From Bugulina stolonifera (lineage: Eukaryota > Bryozoa > Gymnolaemata > Cheilostomatida > Bugulidae): DNA of 64,000 nucleotides. The translations under genes were made by a program, and so were the position numbers. Where the stretch lies: NCBI GenBank assembly GCA_935421135.1, contig OW285194.1, positions 3,498,876-3,562,875 of the forward strand. The letters are read 5' to 3'. Each line of letters starts with the position of its first letter. Position 1 is the first letter of the stretch. Shown piece after piece: positions 34,981 through 46,693 of this stretch. The notes under the pieces were generated by a model, which saw nothing but the letters and a program-made list of their open reading frames with translations, was not told the origin of the DNA and searched no databases.

Positions 34981-35419
34981 ACAGTGAATAAATGTACATG
35001 TTTTGCATGTTGCGTATAACATAATTATACTACATGTAGATATACATTGCACATCCAGTATTGAGGCAGTTACAACTGGCTCCAAGGAATTACTCAATAT
35101 ACATGTACATGTAGGTGAATTGCAACAAATTATACATGTATGTACACAGGATAGTGTAAATACAAAACTAATTGCGCAACATAATTATGGTATAAAATAA
35201 CAGTATGAATTAAGATAGACAACCGCCAAGGAACTAGGGTGTATTAAATTTTAGACTACATGTAGTTGGGGCTGAGACTATGTTGCTAGTACAAAGCAAT
35301 ACCCTGCCACACTACAATATTTAGTTCTGGTGTGATTTACTGCTAAAGATTAGAAGACTACAAAATAGGAAAGTACACGTGTATATATAAAACAATCACT
35401 TTTTTCCCATAAGCAGATA

Positions 35420-36443
35420 CAGAGATGTGCAAAATAGTTGGGACGCTGTAATGCAGTAGCCAAATTCCGAGTGCACTTTTAGTTCTACCATTATATCAGT
35501 TGTTTTCCATCAAAAGGTGTAAATATATATATCATTTGGATCCTCTCACCCTAAGGAAGCCATTTATATTTATTACAATTGGTTATCACACCTCCAGGAA
35601 AGTTAAAATGCATTATACATTCTGAGTCAAGTTCTGCATACACGACCAAAAGTCGCCCCCTAAGGGATTGATTTATGTCTTAGACAGATTTGTCTGCTAG
35701 CAATGGGCTTCAAAAGATTTTCAGACTTCACTCAGAGCATAAGGTCTTCAATCGTTGCATAATTTTTTGCTCATTTACCTGCAATATTTTTATAAATTGG
35801 TTGTAAGCTGCAGTTAAAAGAATCGCTATTTCATGAAATGGCCACACTTCAGGACAAGAAGTTGACCACTCCACTCTTGCATATTGATAAGACGATCAGA
35901 GAAAATTCTATTAAATAGTGCATTCTAAATTATACTGTGTAAACTTCATCAGAAGGTGGAAGGAAATTGGTACTATGAAAGATCTTAGAGCTGGAATAGA
36001 AACTCCCTGTCTTGAAGCGCGGCCGTTACGAAAAAACAGTAATTTTTCTAACTGCTTACAACAAATTTATGCAAATGTTGCAGATAAGTAGACAAAAAGT
36101 TATGCAAAATTTGAATACCTTATGCTCTGAGTGACGTCTAAAACTCTTTTGAAGTTCATTGCTAGCAGAGAAACTAGTGTAAGACATAGATTAATCCCGT
36201 AGGGGGCGACTTTTGGTCATGTATACAGAACTTGACTCAAAGTGTATAATGCATTGTAACTTCACTGGAGGTGTGATAATGTGATTGAAACAAGCATAAA
36301 TGGGTTCTTTAGAGTGAGAGGATTCAAATGATATATATATTTATACCTTTTGACGGACAACAACTGGTATAATGGCAGAACTAAAAGTGTATTCGAAACT
36401 TGGCTACTGCATTGGGGCGTCCCAACTATTTTGCACACCTCTG
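35420..36443. mobile_element. Long palindromic TA-flanked element (foldback MITE)
   Basis: It begins CAGAGATGTGCAAAATAGTT and ends with the reverse complement of CAGAGGTGTGCAAAATAGTT, flanked by TA. The two arms are inverted copies of each other for roughly 420 bp with scattered mismatches, leaving a short unique centre. The terminal motif resembles the CAGTGGTGTGCGAAATAA end of the Tc1 element at 30850, so it is probably a non-autonomous Tc1/mariner relative. No coding sequence. Confidence 0.9.
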
Positions 36444-37231
36444 TAGTTCCTCTGATATATTGCTTGTTACTGTCATTTGTTCCATTGTTTTAAACATGTC
36501 AAGTTTCCGAAACTTATTGAATTATAAAAGTGATGCTCATGACACACAGTGTGTTTATCCGGTACTTATATGGGAAACCAGGCATTATTTTTGCGGCATG
36601 AATATGAGGATATTTTTTTGATAGTCAGTTAGAGCTATATTGTGAATAACCATTGTTTTAGTAATCATACATTTATTGTGTAACTTGCTAGTTAAAAAGA
36701 GTTATTAATCTTAGCTCATTAGATTAAATGCACAATTACTTACCATTTATGACATTTTCACAGCATAAGTAGACTCTCATTTATCAAGTGACACTTGTGG
36801 GGAGATGCTTAACTGAGTGTAGTTTAAGTGAAACAAAACATATGAATTTGTCTGCCCAATATAGTACAATGTGCATCATGTTATAGAACGAATATGTCAG
36901 TTTGCTATTTACATGTAAATTTTTAATCTTTTCCACAAGTATCTTGCACTCTTATTGTGGAAACAGTATTATTGAGGTGAGAAAATAGCACTGGATGTGG
37001 TGGCGGTGGGGGCAAACCCTGGTGTGGATAGAGCCAAAGTCGGCGTTATGGCAATAAACAGGAATGGGGGGTAGAAAAATATAGGATTGAATGCATTAAG
37101 CAGTGGCATGACGTCAAACAAATTAAAAAAGTATATATGCAATGCAAATGAGTTTGTATATTGGAGAAATTGGTAAATAAGTGCATTGTTGTATTGTTCC
37201 CAAGACAATAGATAAAGGATTAACAGACATT

Positions 37232-37239
37232 TATATAAA
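37232..37239 (+). promoter_or_regulatory. TATA box (TATATAAA), peptide gene copy 3
   Basis: 78 bp before the ATG at 37310, identical in sequence and spacing to copy 2. Confidence 0.75.
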
Positions 37240-37309
37240 GCAGTCTCTAGAATGGTTGAACAGTTGGGCGGTTCAACTCTTTCAGAACAGAAGACATTTT
37301 TTCATCAAA

Positions 37310-38469
37310 ATGAACATCAATTCATTCTACTATGCAGTGGCTGTGGGAATCTTACTTTACATGACATGTGGTGAGTAAACCTTTGTACATCATGTTTAAA
37401 TGAATGTGTATTATTGAGATTTCATTGCATGGATGCACATGTAATTGGGTAAGAGGCCTACTCAGGATGATAACTGAAGCATCAGAATACTATGCTATGA
37501 CTTGAGAAATATTGAGTTGTATCATATAGCGGTAGTGTATAACTTGTAGCTTGCACTGAGTGTACGCTGTACTAAGAGCTTAGAACAACGATGGCTTAAT
37601 TTTAAGTTTGACCAGCTTGACTAGACTTTATTAAATACTTTGGAACAAAGGTTTCAATATAATTACTGATAAAAGTTCAGATTGTGTGAGTTTATTTTAT
37701 AAATGGATGATAATTTTTAAATGTATTGCATTACAAGTGCATCAGATTCAAACTCTTCAAATATTATTCAAGCCATTTAGTGAAATGAATTATGAAGTTT
37801 GTTGACCGTATTTCTAGCACAAAAACACGGACTCTAGAGCATGTACATGTACAACATAACAGTAGGTCGATGTCTTTCCTCGGTGTAAAGTTTAACAACA
37901 GAAAATGAAGGACACATGTTTTGCTTGTATCAACTATTTCATATTGTGTCTAGGTGACATACATATGGGTAAAGGAGTCACTTGGTGTACAGGGTATTGT
38001 ATTTTCACTAAAACTTGGAGAAAATAAAAACTGCACATGTCAAGAAAACTGATTAGAGGTGTTTTCGTCTGCCATCAGTCAGTTGGTCGGTCGGTCAAAT
38101 GGACGTACGGACGATCGGGCAGTCAGTCGGAAAGCTGCTGAAATAACATTTTATGTTTCTCTGCCTTGGGTGCAGTTTAGGTTCACGATTGGATGCAACA
38201 CTATTGTTTTCAAGATGCATGCAATGTTAGTTCACCAAAAGATGATATCTGTGTTAGTTCCAGGTAGTGTTAAAGGAAATGAAGGATGCCCAGGTGATGA
38301 CAGGAAGTGTGATCAAGCGTGCCGTGATCTAGAGCGTGACTTGACTGGGGGTTGCTCTCAATTTGCAAAGAGGATCTGTCTGTGCAGAGGACGTCATGGA
38401 ATATGGCAGGGCTATCGCATATGGAAAAATGAAATAATAAGGCGACTTTTAGATGTTTTTAGCTCCTAA
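37310..38469 (+). CDS. Secreted cysteine-rich (CS-alpha-beta defensin-like) peptide, copy 3
   Basis: Exon 1 (37310-37370) encodes a 20-residue signal peptide and ends in a phase-1 split Gly at GTGAGT. Exon 2 (38264-38469, acceptor TTCCAG) gives six Cys with C-x6-C-x3-C-x10-C-x7-C-x-C, TGG before Cys4, CLC, and a GIW-containing tail that ends sooner than in copy 2. The intron is 893 bp. Promoter, exons, intron and 3' flank are all paralogous to copy 2. Differences fall in exon 2 (for example near Cys3 and Cys4) and at the C-terminus. All splice sites are canonical, so this is one of the safest functional members. Confidence 0.87.
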
Positions 38470-38564
38470 TTCGGGTTCACATGCCTGATCTTACAGCTTT
38501 TATTGTGAAAAGTATTTGTGTGGAATCATGCGCATAATGCATAATGCTATGTTGCTGCTACCAA

Positions 38565-38570
38565 AATAAA
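38565..38570 (+). terminator. AATAAA polyadenylation signal, copy 3
   Basis: About 100 bp after the stop codon, in the same CCAAAATAAATCC context as copy 2. Confidence 0.7.
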
Positions 38571-38685
38571 TCCATTCACAAGGCACACAATACCTTCCAA
38601 CGAGAACTTATGACACCGTCACCTTATTGATGCAAAGTGGTTACATGTACATGTACATCTACAAGTAATCTCAAGTTATCATTAA

Positions 38686-39961
38686 AGTGGTTGTAAGTAG
38701 ACTATGTCAAGACTAGAACTGGCCAAAACTGACAGCATGATGAAGGTGGTTGCGTATATATCTAATGGTTGGCAGCTGTTTAACGTGTTGTTGGTAAGGA
38801 ATATGACTGGTATTTACTTCTCCCTAGACACTGCACAGTCAAGGACTGATGAACAGTGTGAGCTAACTCAGTCACCAATGCATGTGGGATCACCTGTTAT
38901 TTGAGAATTATTGCGACTTCATACAGGGATAACTCAGAATTACCACAGTAAATGTTTATTATAATAGCACACGCGTTTATTTTTCCTTAGAATGTTCTTT
39001 AACACATTTTCTATTTTAACATCAATCAATGAGATTTCTTACAAACATACAGTTCATGGAGTTTTCCAAATGGGTTGCTGGGAAATAATTCAGGTTAGAC
39101 AGTAAATTAAATACCTACATTTGTTCACTGATGGAATTTTTTGGTGATCCACAAAGTAAGAAGCAAGAGAGTAGGTATTTTTGTGCGAAGGTCCTCCCAG
39201 ACACTGCAAATTTCAACCTTTATGCAAACAGATAAAAAAAAAGGCTAAAGAAAACCGATTCACTGAAGGAAAATCATCCGTTGTCTGTGTAGTTTGGGCA
39301 AATATTACAAGTACATTGTACATGTATCTAGGTTAGCTTCTATTTACTCTGTGCATAGACCCGTCTGGAGAGAAGCATGTGTCAGTTTACTTGAAGCATA
39401 AACAAACTTTTGAACTTCAACAATGCAGGAAGACATATTTTGAGTTAACAATGGGGGATCAGCCATGAATGACTATTGTGTTAGTAATTGTAATAATTAT
39501 CTGTATTGTCTAATCAAGCAATAAAAATAAATAAATAATTTTGCGCAGTGTAGCAACAACCCATTGTGTGTCATACTATTATATTGCTGTATCTCAAGTA
39601 GTCTCTCCATGTTGAATTGACAGTGGTTTTGGTACAAACAAAAAGTTTGCCAATACAGCATAATTATAATATATAATAATAAATAATCAACATAACTACT
39701 TGGCAGCATCTTAATGTTTAACAAGTCAGCATGTACAATGTGCCTGTCTCTGTGAAAGCAGTATTACATGTATCATGGGAATTATTATGCTAATGAGAAT
39801 TAATTATGAAAAGCTGTAAATATATTATGATTATGTTTGCACAAAGTCTGGTAATTGAGACAATTATGTATGCGCTGTTAATGGGTGGATAGTTTAGCAG
39901 TTGACTAATGAGCCCAATTGTTTTATTGTTTGTAACTTATTAGGTTAATGGTTCACAGAGG
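38686..39961. other. Intergenic region without recognised features
   Basis: AT-rich; there is no credible exon in either direction. The last few hundred bases should contain the upstream control region of copy 4. Confidence 0.5.
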
Positions 39962-39969
39962 TATATAAG
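39962..39969 (+). promoter_or_regulatory. TATA box (TATATAAG), peptide gene copy 4
   Basis: 69 bp before the ATG at 40031. Confidence 0.75.
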
Positions 39970-40030
39970 ACTGATTCTAGAACTGATTGATATTCTCAAC
40001 TCAATTCTTAAGGGACTGAAGACCAGGACA

Positions 40031-41464
40031 ATGAATAATAATATATTGTACTATGCAGCAGTTGTGGGAATCTTACTCTATATGAATTGTGGTGAGTGGA
40101 TCATTGTATTTATGGATTATGACTGTTTTACATTGTATATCATCATCATATGTTACATGTGTATAAAAAGATGAAACGGTCCGTGGTGTACGATCTGTCG
40201 TCTTCCAATCAGATTTGGGATCAAAAATTGTTGCAATGCTGCCAGTCATCATCTGGCCTCCGGGCCGTGCTATGACCTCGGGACCAGGTCCCCCAACATT
40301 GATGCCGGGGTGGGTCCCTAACCTTAGGACCTCGGGCCTAACCCAGGACGGGGTGGGGTGGGTACTCGACCCACCGTACCCGCCAAGTATGTGATGGAAC
40401 TTTAGCCATTATGACAGCAGAGACCCTCTTGGACCCATGATCTACATGTATATAATATGTTGCAATGAAATTCAATGTTAAATTCTTCAATTTCCAGTCA
40501 TTTTGGCTAAGCACTTAGGAGGGAACATTCCAATATTTTGAGAAAGCTTGATATATTGTTTTGTCAGTTATTTTTTAGATTCTTCAGCATACGTAAATTA
40601 ACTGGGAAAACAATGCGTTGCCAATGAATATCCATCCAAAGATGAGCAGCTCTATTGAATAACTCAAAGTCAGTGGTTATGGCATGGGCTCTGTTATGCA
40701 ATCAGGTTTCTATTGTTAAACTAGAATGTGATGCATTGGTTTGCCAGTTATTCTGTTGGATTTTGGTCAATACATTGTTTTCTCAGTTAAACTACATGTA
40801 TTACAACATTTACCCAATGCAGTGCTTCATCTGACTGTTGATGACACTCTTTGCAATTGGAATTCAAATTCAATATTTCGACACATAAAACTGTCGGTTA
40901 TGAACATTTCATAAATGCAAAAATGTCAGAATCAAAAATTTTGGTGATGCATTTACACGTACATTGTTTTGTCAGATATGGGCAGAATTGGTATTGCATT
41001 TTCACTAATGCCTGGACGCGGCAGAAAAAATGAATTTACACTGTAAATCATAAAAAGATAAGCATAGGTGAAGTGCATACATCCAGTGTATGATTGAAAC
41101 TAAAATTCCTGCTTCCTTGCTTAGAGTACAATTCAACTTACAATGATGAGCACACCAAGGAGGTGGCTTTACGTTGCATACAGTTTGCAATTGCCAAATA
41201 ATGACATCTGTATTGGTTTCAGGCTGTGTTAAAGGAGATGCAGGATGTCCAGGTGACAGCAGGAAGTGTGATCAAGCATGTCGTTATCTGAGTCATGAAT
41301 TAACCGGTGGATGTTCCATGATTGTAAGGAGGAACTGCCTATGCAGAGGACCTCTTGGATTCTGGAAGAGGTACAGGGCCTGGGTAAAAGTTCACCAGAA
41401 ATACACGCATGTACCTGCTCATTTTCCAATGGCTGGGACAGTCTGGCGGTATGGGAAGCACTAA
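40031..41464 (+). CDS. Secreted cysteine-rich (CS-alpha-beta defensin-like) peptide, copy 4
   Basis: Exon 1 (40031-40091) gives a hydrophobic signal peptide beginning MNNN, with a phase-1 GTGAGT donor. Exon 2 (41223-41464, acceptor TTTCAG) has the six-Cys pattern (x6, x3, x10, x7, x1) plus one additional Cys at its second residue, so the mature peptide would have seven and might dimerise. After Cys6 comes RGPLGFWKRY, then a His/Lys-containing tail longer than in the relatives. The 1131-bp intron contains a GC-rich dispersed repeat. AATAAA is at 41556. Confidence 0.85.
40175..40460. repeat. GC-rich dispersed repeat in the copy 4 intron
   Basis: Related to 19494-19790; shares GTCTTCCAATCA/GTCCTCCAATCA, GTTGCAATGCTG, ACCAGGTC and CGGGGTGGG words in the same order. 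Confidence 0.7.
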
Positions 41465-41555
41465 TTGGGCTATTATATTATGTCTAACAGTTTTCTAGGT
41501 GTAGAAGATTTACATTTGCTCACTTGTGTGATATAAATTATGTTGGTGATATTAA

Positions 41556-41561
41556 AATAAA
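41556..41561 (+). terminator. AATAAA polyadenylation signal, copy 4
   Basis: 92 bp after the stop codon at 41464. Confidence 0.65.
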
Positions 41562-42014
41562 CTGGTTCTCACAGCATACAATTCTCTCCGGCAGGAATCC
41601 GGTATCCTAGTGATTGGTTTTAGATGTCAAATGCAAAAAAAATCACATAATGGCATACAGAGTTCCTTTCCCCACCAGGCCAATCAACTACATGTATTCT
41701 TCAATCACTGCAAGACACCAATAGATTGTCAGATCGTCAGATGCTGCATTGATAGTAAAACACCTTACATGCATTTTTGTTAGCTTTATTTCATCAAGCA
41801 CCAGGGATTATGTTTTGCTATCTAGAACAAGTACACAATATTTATTATTTATTGTATACTTAGAGAAAGAGTGTGTTTTATTTCGCCATCGGTTATACAT
41901 GTACACAAGGTTGACTTGACACTAACTTCTCAAAATGTATAAATGCATAAAAATGCAAAGAACGTACAAATACACAGAAAACTGCACAGACAACATCTGC
42001 AGTAGTAGTACTGT

Positions 42015-42225
42015 TTCTTTTTTGGAATAGATGAATGCTCTCTATCACTAGAACGACCATGTAGAGACTTGAATTGAAAACTCATTTTAAATCATTATTT
42101 ACAATTTGTCAAATGATCAACCTCAATGCAGACACGCTAGGAATGATAATTACTGACGGCCAAAGGCTGTATAGTTTTAAGATATAAATCAATCAAGTAT
42201 CTACAGTGTACATACAGAAAAGCTT
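42015..42225 (+). repeat. Duplicated block upstream of copy 5 (partner 49890-50100)
   Basis: Both blocks share CCATGTAGAGAC, AATTTGTCAAAT, ATCAACCTCAATGCAGA and GACGGCCAAAG in order and orientation. It looks like part of the array's own duplication history rather than a mobile element. Confidence 0.7.
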
Positions 42226-42463
42226 TTACTTGAATAGTAATGATTTACTAGGGTAGCAAAATGTCAGTTTACTTCAACTAAATATTTAGAATGGGAAGGC
42301 TGTTATGTGAGATATATTATTATGAGACACTTGGCGATAAAACATCAATAGTTACATGTACAGCATAAACAATTGCATCAATTTGTGTTGACAAGTTGCC
42401 AATAACTTCCATTGTTTTGATACATTCTAGTATTAGAGACCTACATGTATAATTGTATCCCAG

Positions 42464-42470
42464 TATAAAA
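42464..42470 (+). promoter_or_regulatory. TATA box (TATAAAA), peptide gene copy 5
   Basis: 74 bp before the ATG at 42538. Confidence 0.7.
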
Positions 42471-42537
42471 GCAATGCTCATTAGTAAAATGGGTAGACAA
42501 GTATTTATCATGAAACGCAGAACCATATTTTAACGCT

Positions 42538-44111
42538 ATGAACATCCAGATACTGTTCCTGTACTTTGCAGCTATTTCCGGAATCTTCATCTACATGTTG
42601 GGCGGTGAGTGTGTTGACAGAATATGCTCGTAATATTGTTAATGTAACATACTGTTCCTGGCATAGCATGCCAGGGCATTGGTTTAACATTATGTCAAAA
42701 TATTGCACTATGGACACGATTTGCTTGGAAAAATACTGGTAGCTTTGTAAAACTTGGCTGGAGATAATACATGCATAACTGGTATATATTATTTTTTGCC
42801 AAGCATTAAGCAGGTAAAGGTCGATGCACAGTATGAGTCTATTCTATCACCATTGAACATGGGATGACATTTTATTTCAAAATGCACTGCTTCATACAGG
42901 TGAAACTTGGAGCTTTGACTGCTACCACGGGTAGACGTTTATATCAGACACATGCTTTCTATTCCTTAGAAGGTATAAACCTGGGCCAATAAGCTTTTTT
43001 TACATATAATAGCAGCTGTGAATGTTTGCCAAAGTCTGTTGCTGTGCTATCAATATTCCAGGTTAAGCAGGAAATACTTGCTTGCACCTATACATACATG
43101 TAATACCCAAACGCTCACTGACCGAACCTATTTTAGTTACGTGAGGTAAAGAATGAGTGTAGTGTGTCAATTGAATTCATTCTGTTCCCTGGACAAAGTG
43201 ACGAGCATGTGACATTCGCCCATCAATGCAAGAACCACGAACATGTTCTGGTTTACAAATGAAAGCGCAGGACGTAGATGAATATGCAATAATAACATTT
43301 TTCATCTAAACAATTTCATTCAACTCATTATACATTTTTGAATGTTGTGGTGTTTTTGCCAATCTTTGCTACTGTTTTAACAGACTTTGAGCATCTAAAG
43401 CTTGCTTAGGTATATAAGGGATATATAATAACTGAATATAAACCAACATTGTTCAGAAGCGACTAGTCAATACTCTACCACTATGGATGCACAAACATTG
43501 CGCTTATACAGTGTTATAGTTGTCAGTTTGTTGTGGAATATTTGTTTACATGCTGTCTGGTGAGTGAACCGGTGTAGTTTGATCAATATAGTGTACACGT
43601 CTTATGCATTACATATAAATGTGATGGTTATCAAATAGCAATTCTGTTTAACCTTCAATGATGAAAGTAAATATGCATTCTACAAGTTCCTTCCATCAGA
43701 AGTGCGGTTGATATACACATACATCTACATTACCTGATATTATGATTGTGCTTCAGTGCTGTAATTAGACCTGCTATTTCTGTTTAGTAGGTTATGTGCT
43801 ATGTACATTGTAAATGCGCTGTGTAATATGTCACTACATGTACAATGCACATGAAAATATGTCAATGTATGCTAGTCATTCTTACTGAGAATCTGAACTG
43901 TTTAGGTCAAGTTAAAGCCGATGTCGGATGCCCGGACGCTGAGGAAGATTGTGACCAAGCATGTCAGGATTTAAACCATGGTTTGACTGGTGGCTGTTCT
44001 ATGATTATAAAACAGGTCTGTCTGTGTAAAGGACCTCGTGTATTCTGGATAGCATACCATATCTGGCATGCATATAGCAAGGTAGTGGACTCTATGACAT
44101 TCATTCCTTAA
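42538..44111 (+). CDS. Secreted cysteine-rich (CS-alpha-beta defensin-like) peptide, copy 5
   Basis: Exon 1 (42538-42604) encodes a signal peptide (MNIQ... with a hydrophobic core) and ends in a phase-1 split Gly at GTGAGT. Exon 2 (43906-44111, acceptor TTTAG) has six Cys (x6, x3, x10, x7, x1), TGG before Cys4, CLC, and a KGPRVFW tail. Its first loop is acidic (DAEED) where others have DDRK. Joining these exons skips a second, frameshifted exon 1 with its own TATA box at 43.4-43.6 kb, so which promoter is used in vivo is unknown. The pairing is inferred from frame and order. AATAAA is at 44183. Confidence 0.75.
43411..43418 (+). promoter_or_regulatory. TATA box (TATATAAG) before the frameshifted exon 1
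   Basis: 72 bp before the ATG at 43483; spacing as in the intact genes. Confidence 0.6.
43483..43559 (+). pseudogene. Second, frameshifted exon 1 upstream of the copy 5 exon 2
   Basis: It starts ATGGATGC and aligns with family first exons up to a good GTGAGT donor. A 1-nt shift relative to relatives makes the exon end in phase 2 and read into TGA. In the corrected frame there is no ATG (a TAG lies upstream). It could not feed the phase-1 exon 2 at 43906 as it stands. Confidence 0.65.
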
Positions 44112-44182
44112 CCCCATAATGATGACAAATCGAGGCTCGTAGAGTATGGGCGTTGCTTATGTGTGTACATCATTGGATTTTA

Positions 44183-44188
44183 AATAAA
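44183..44188 (+). terminator. AATAAA polyadenylation signal, copy 5
   Basis: 72 bp after the stop codon at 44111. Confidence 0.65.
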
Positions 44189-44527
44189 ACAAAATTTTTT
44201 GCTGCTGAGATATTTTTAATGAAAAGGGAATATTCGTACTGTCTTCAGTGGGAACTTTTCACAAAATAAATGTACACACATGCATGTAGGCCTATAACTA
44301 ATGCTGCTGACATTTGTACCTGCTAGTTATTACAAACAATAATATTAGCCTTGCAATTTATACCTGCATAAGTATACAATGAGCTACAGCACAGACTAAT
44401 TATATCTACTTAAAAGCAACGCTTGTTTAAGCAAAAAGAAGAAATGCACTGTTTAGGCATTGTTTTTTTTTGGGATTTCAAATTGTATGTCTATTAATTG
44501 ATTAATGAACTGGAAAATTGAGAATAT

Positions 44528-45234
44528 TGTAATGGTTTTTGGGGAGTTGTGCTGTCGTCCTAATATGGCTCTCTTGTTCAAAATGAAGTGCCTATGAGTA
44601 GTGCTAGGTCTTCTCATTACATGAAAGATCAACAGGTAATTATAATAGTCCAATAACTACTCAAGTCGGCCCATGTGGTCTCGACCCGATGCTTGTTTAC
44701 TATACTGAGAAAGAGAGTGATTCAACCTAGAAGGTGGTTCGGGAAGCAAAGTTGAGGACCTTGACTACTGGAACGACCTATCTACGAAGAGAAAGTCTCT
44801 GTACATGAGTATAGATGTGTCTTTATTGAGATCCAAGAATGAACTGAGACAATAAACGTGAAAACAATGTGCTTTATACAGCACAAGGAAGTTCTGGTAA
44901 AAAGGCTGACATACTGTCATAAAAAGACGACACAGTGTTGTCCGGAAATTGCGCAACAAGATAGCGACCGGAAGCCCGATGGCTGACCCAAAATAGTTTG
45001 GGTACAACAAAGGATGCTTAAAATTATCTAATAAAATCAATATCATGTAATTCTGAGAGGTCGGCCCTATTTACATGGGTATAAAAATGACATATTGCTC
45101 AGTAATGAACATTATAATATAGCATGTAAGTGAAAATTTACTACATAGACAATTAATACAAGCATTTAATATGCAAAGTAATGTAGGTATAGTGTCATGC
45201 AGTCCGGCTGGGTCAGAGTTACATTTACCATACA
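44528..45234 (-). mobile_element. Solo LTR, family L1
   Basis: On the minus strand it runs from TGTATGGTAAATG to AAAACCATTACA, about 707 bp. It has AATAAAGACAC at 44.82 kb and TTTTATACCCATGTAA at 45.07 kb shared with the copy split at 30784-34277. No internal retroviral sequence flanks it. Flanking 4-mers are ATAT and ATGT, one mismatch. Confidence 0.75.
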
Positions 45235-45385
45235 ATGTGATGTTTAGAAAGTTGTAAGAAAAAATCTATTTAAACAGCGGCTTATATTAAAAACTCCTGA
45301 AATGTGATATGCAGGCTTAAATGAAATGCACCATTATAATATTCATGTATGCAGCAGGTTGAGTCTTCAAAGAAGATTTGTGGAT

Positions 45386-45457
45386 AGATCTACATGTACA
45401 AGTATGTTCTTCCGAACATGTAGATCTACTTGTACAAGTATGTTCTCCCGAACATGT
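45386..45457 (+). repeat. 36-bp tandem doublet
   Basis: Two units of AGATCTAC(A/T)TGTACAAGTATGTTCT(T/C)CCGAACATGT. Each contains the inverted repeat TGTTC-4-GAACA. Confidence 0.85.
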
Positions 45458-45829
45458 AGCCTATGTGGAGCGCTAGAGGAAGGAAATCAACACACTGGAT
45501 GACCTTGACTCTGGTTGAAGAATGTCTCCAAATGTGAGATCGAGGAGCTCAACATTGTGAGCTTATATGTACATTCTAGACCAACCTCTTCAGAGATTAG
45601 TGTGTCTGGAGGTCTAACCTACATTGTAGATGTACACTGCGTGTACATCTAGTTTAGACTCCACACCTGCGATAAGTGTGCATTGTAATGCATACTATAG
45701 AAAATAAATTTAAGGGGAACGTATTGTGGGCTAACCTACATTACTTACATTATTATGTTTATCTCTCATGTTATACAAGAAAGTATATACTATACAATAT
45801 GGCTCAAGTAGTACAAAGTGTATACTTAC

Positions 45830-45890
45830 AGATCAAATTGCAGAGCAACACCCCAAATACACTCACATATTATATTATCTGAATTATCAT
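45830..45890 (-). pseudogene. Orphan exon 1 of the minus-strand subfamily, nonsense mutation
   Basis: 61 nt aligning to the first exons at 47300-47357 and 51611-51668 (shared TTTGGG, CTCTGCAATTTG and T-GTAAGT donor). Codon 7 is TAA. No exon 2 is found downstream on the minus strand before the LTR at 45234. Confidence 0.75.
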
Positions 45891-46028
45891 AATGACATGA
45901 TTGCTTTAAACCCACACTCCAAAGTTGTCTTCAGAATATCTTTTAGCTTCCCTACATCACCCTATATTTACCTCTTTACTTTTTAGCATAGGTGCCAGAA
46001 TGACCCTGTGCCAATCATTACTTATTAG

Positions 46029-46242
46029 GCACCGTGCAATCGCAATCTCCGAGAATAACAATATAATACTTTATTCAATAATATAGCACTAGCTATAACG
46101 ATAGGTTAGGCAAGCCTAGTAATAATATTTATTGTAAACAAAGAGAAGCCCCTTCAAATCAAGCATTAGTCACGCCTGAACACTCAAGTTGTGTTCGGAT
46201 AGTTTAGAGCAGTCCAGTACCAGTTTCCAAATACGCCTATTG
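46029..46242. repeat. Dispersed ~215-bp repeat (partner 51224-51451)
   Basis: Both copies start GCACCGTGCAA and end TTTCCAAATACGCCTATTG, sharing TTATTCAATAATATAGC, AGTCACGCCTGAAC and TTCGGATAGTT. One lies 3' of gene copy 6, the other in the intron of copy 7. The copy 6 intron lacks it, so it moved or was lost independently of the gene duplication. Confidence 0.75.
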
Positions 46243-46693
46243 GATATTATTCATGGAAAAACCTGTAGTCCTTTAATTACTACCAGTTAGTAAAATATTT
46301 GCTATTAGCATATATATAAATTGCATTTCTGCAGGTAAAATCTATTTATTCTTTTCAAATAATAACAGACATGCATTGGATTGAAGCATTCATTGAAATA
46401 ATGCAATCAGAGAGTTTGGCACACCAAATATTCATTTTACTAAAAAATGTGAACGAAGAAAACACAAATAGTGCCGTCTATTTGACTATGTAGCAATTTC
46501 AGTGAATTAAAACTTTTTAAATAGCTGGTTGCTCTACAATGCATAAAGTATTGTTCAATCTAATTTATTGAAACATGAAAAAGAGGATCTCTACAACTTG
46601 TTTGAGAATCCTACAGTTTTACGCAGTGTTTAGTGTATTGTAAGCAATCAACAATAATGTGATACTTATCTAACCTAGTAGGCTTAGTTTATT

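Larger units (their letters stand above)
29595..38685. repeat. Segmental duplication, copy 2 (with large insertions)
   Basis: Co-linear with 11675-17712. It is longer because of the nest at 30784-34277 and the palindromic element at 35420-36443. It also lacks the exon 2 of the first gene and the stretch matching about 15.07-15.95 kb. Confidence 0.85.
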
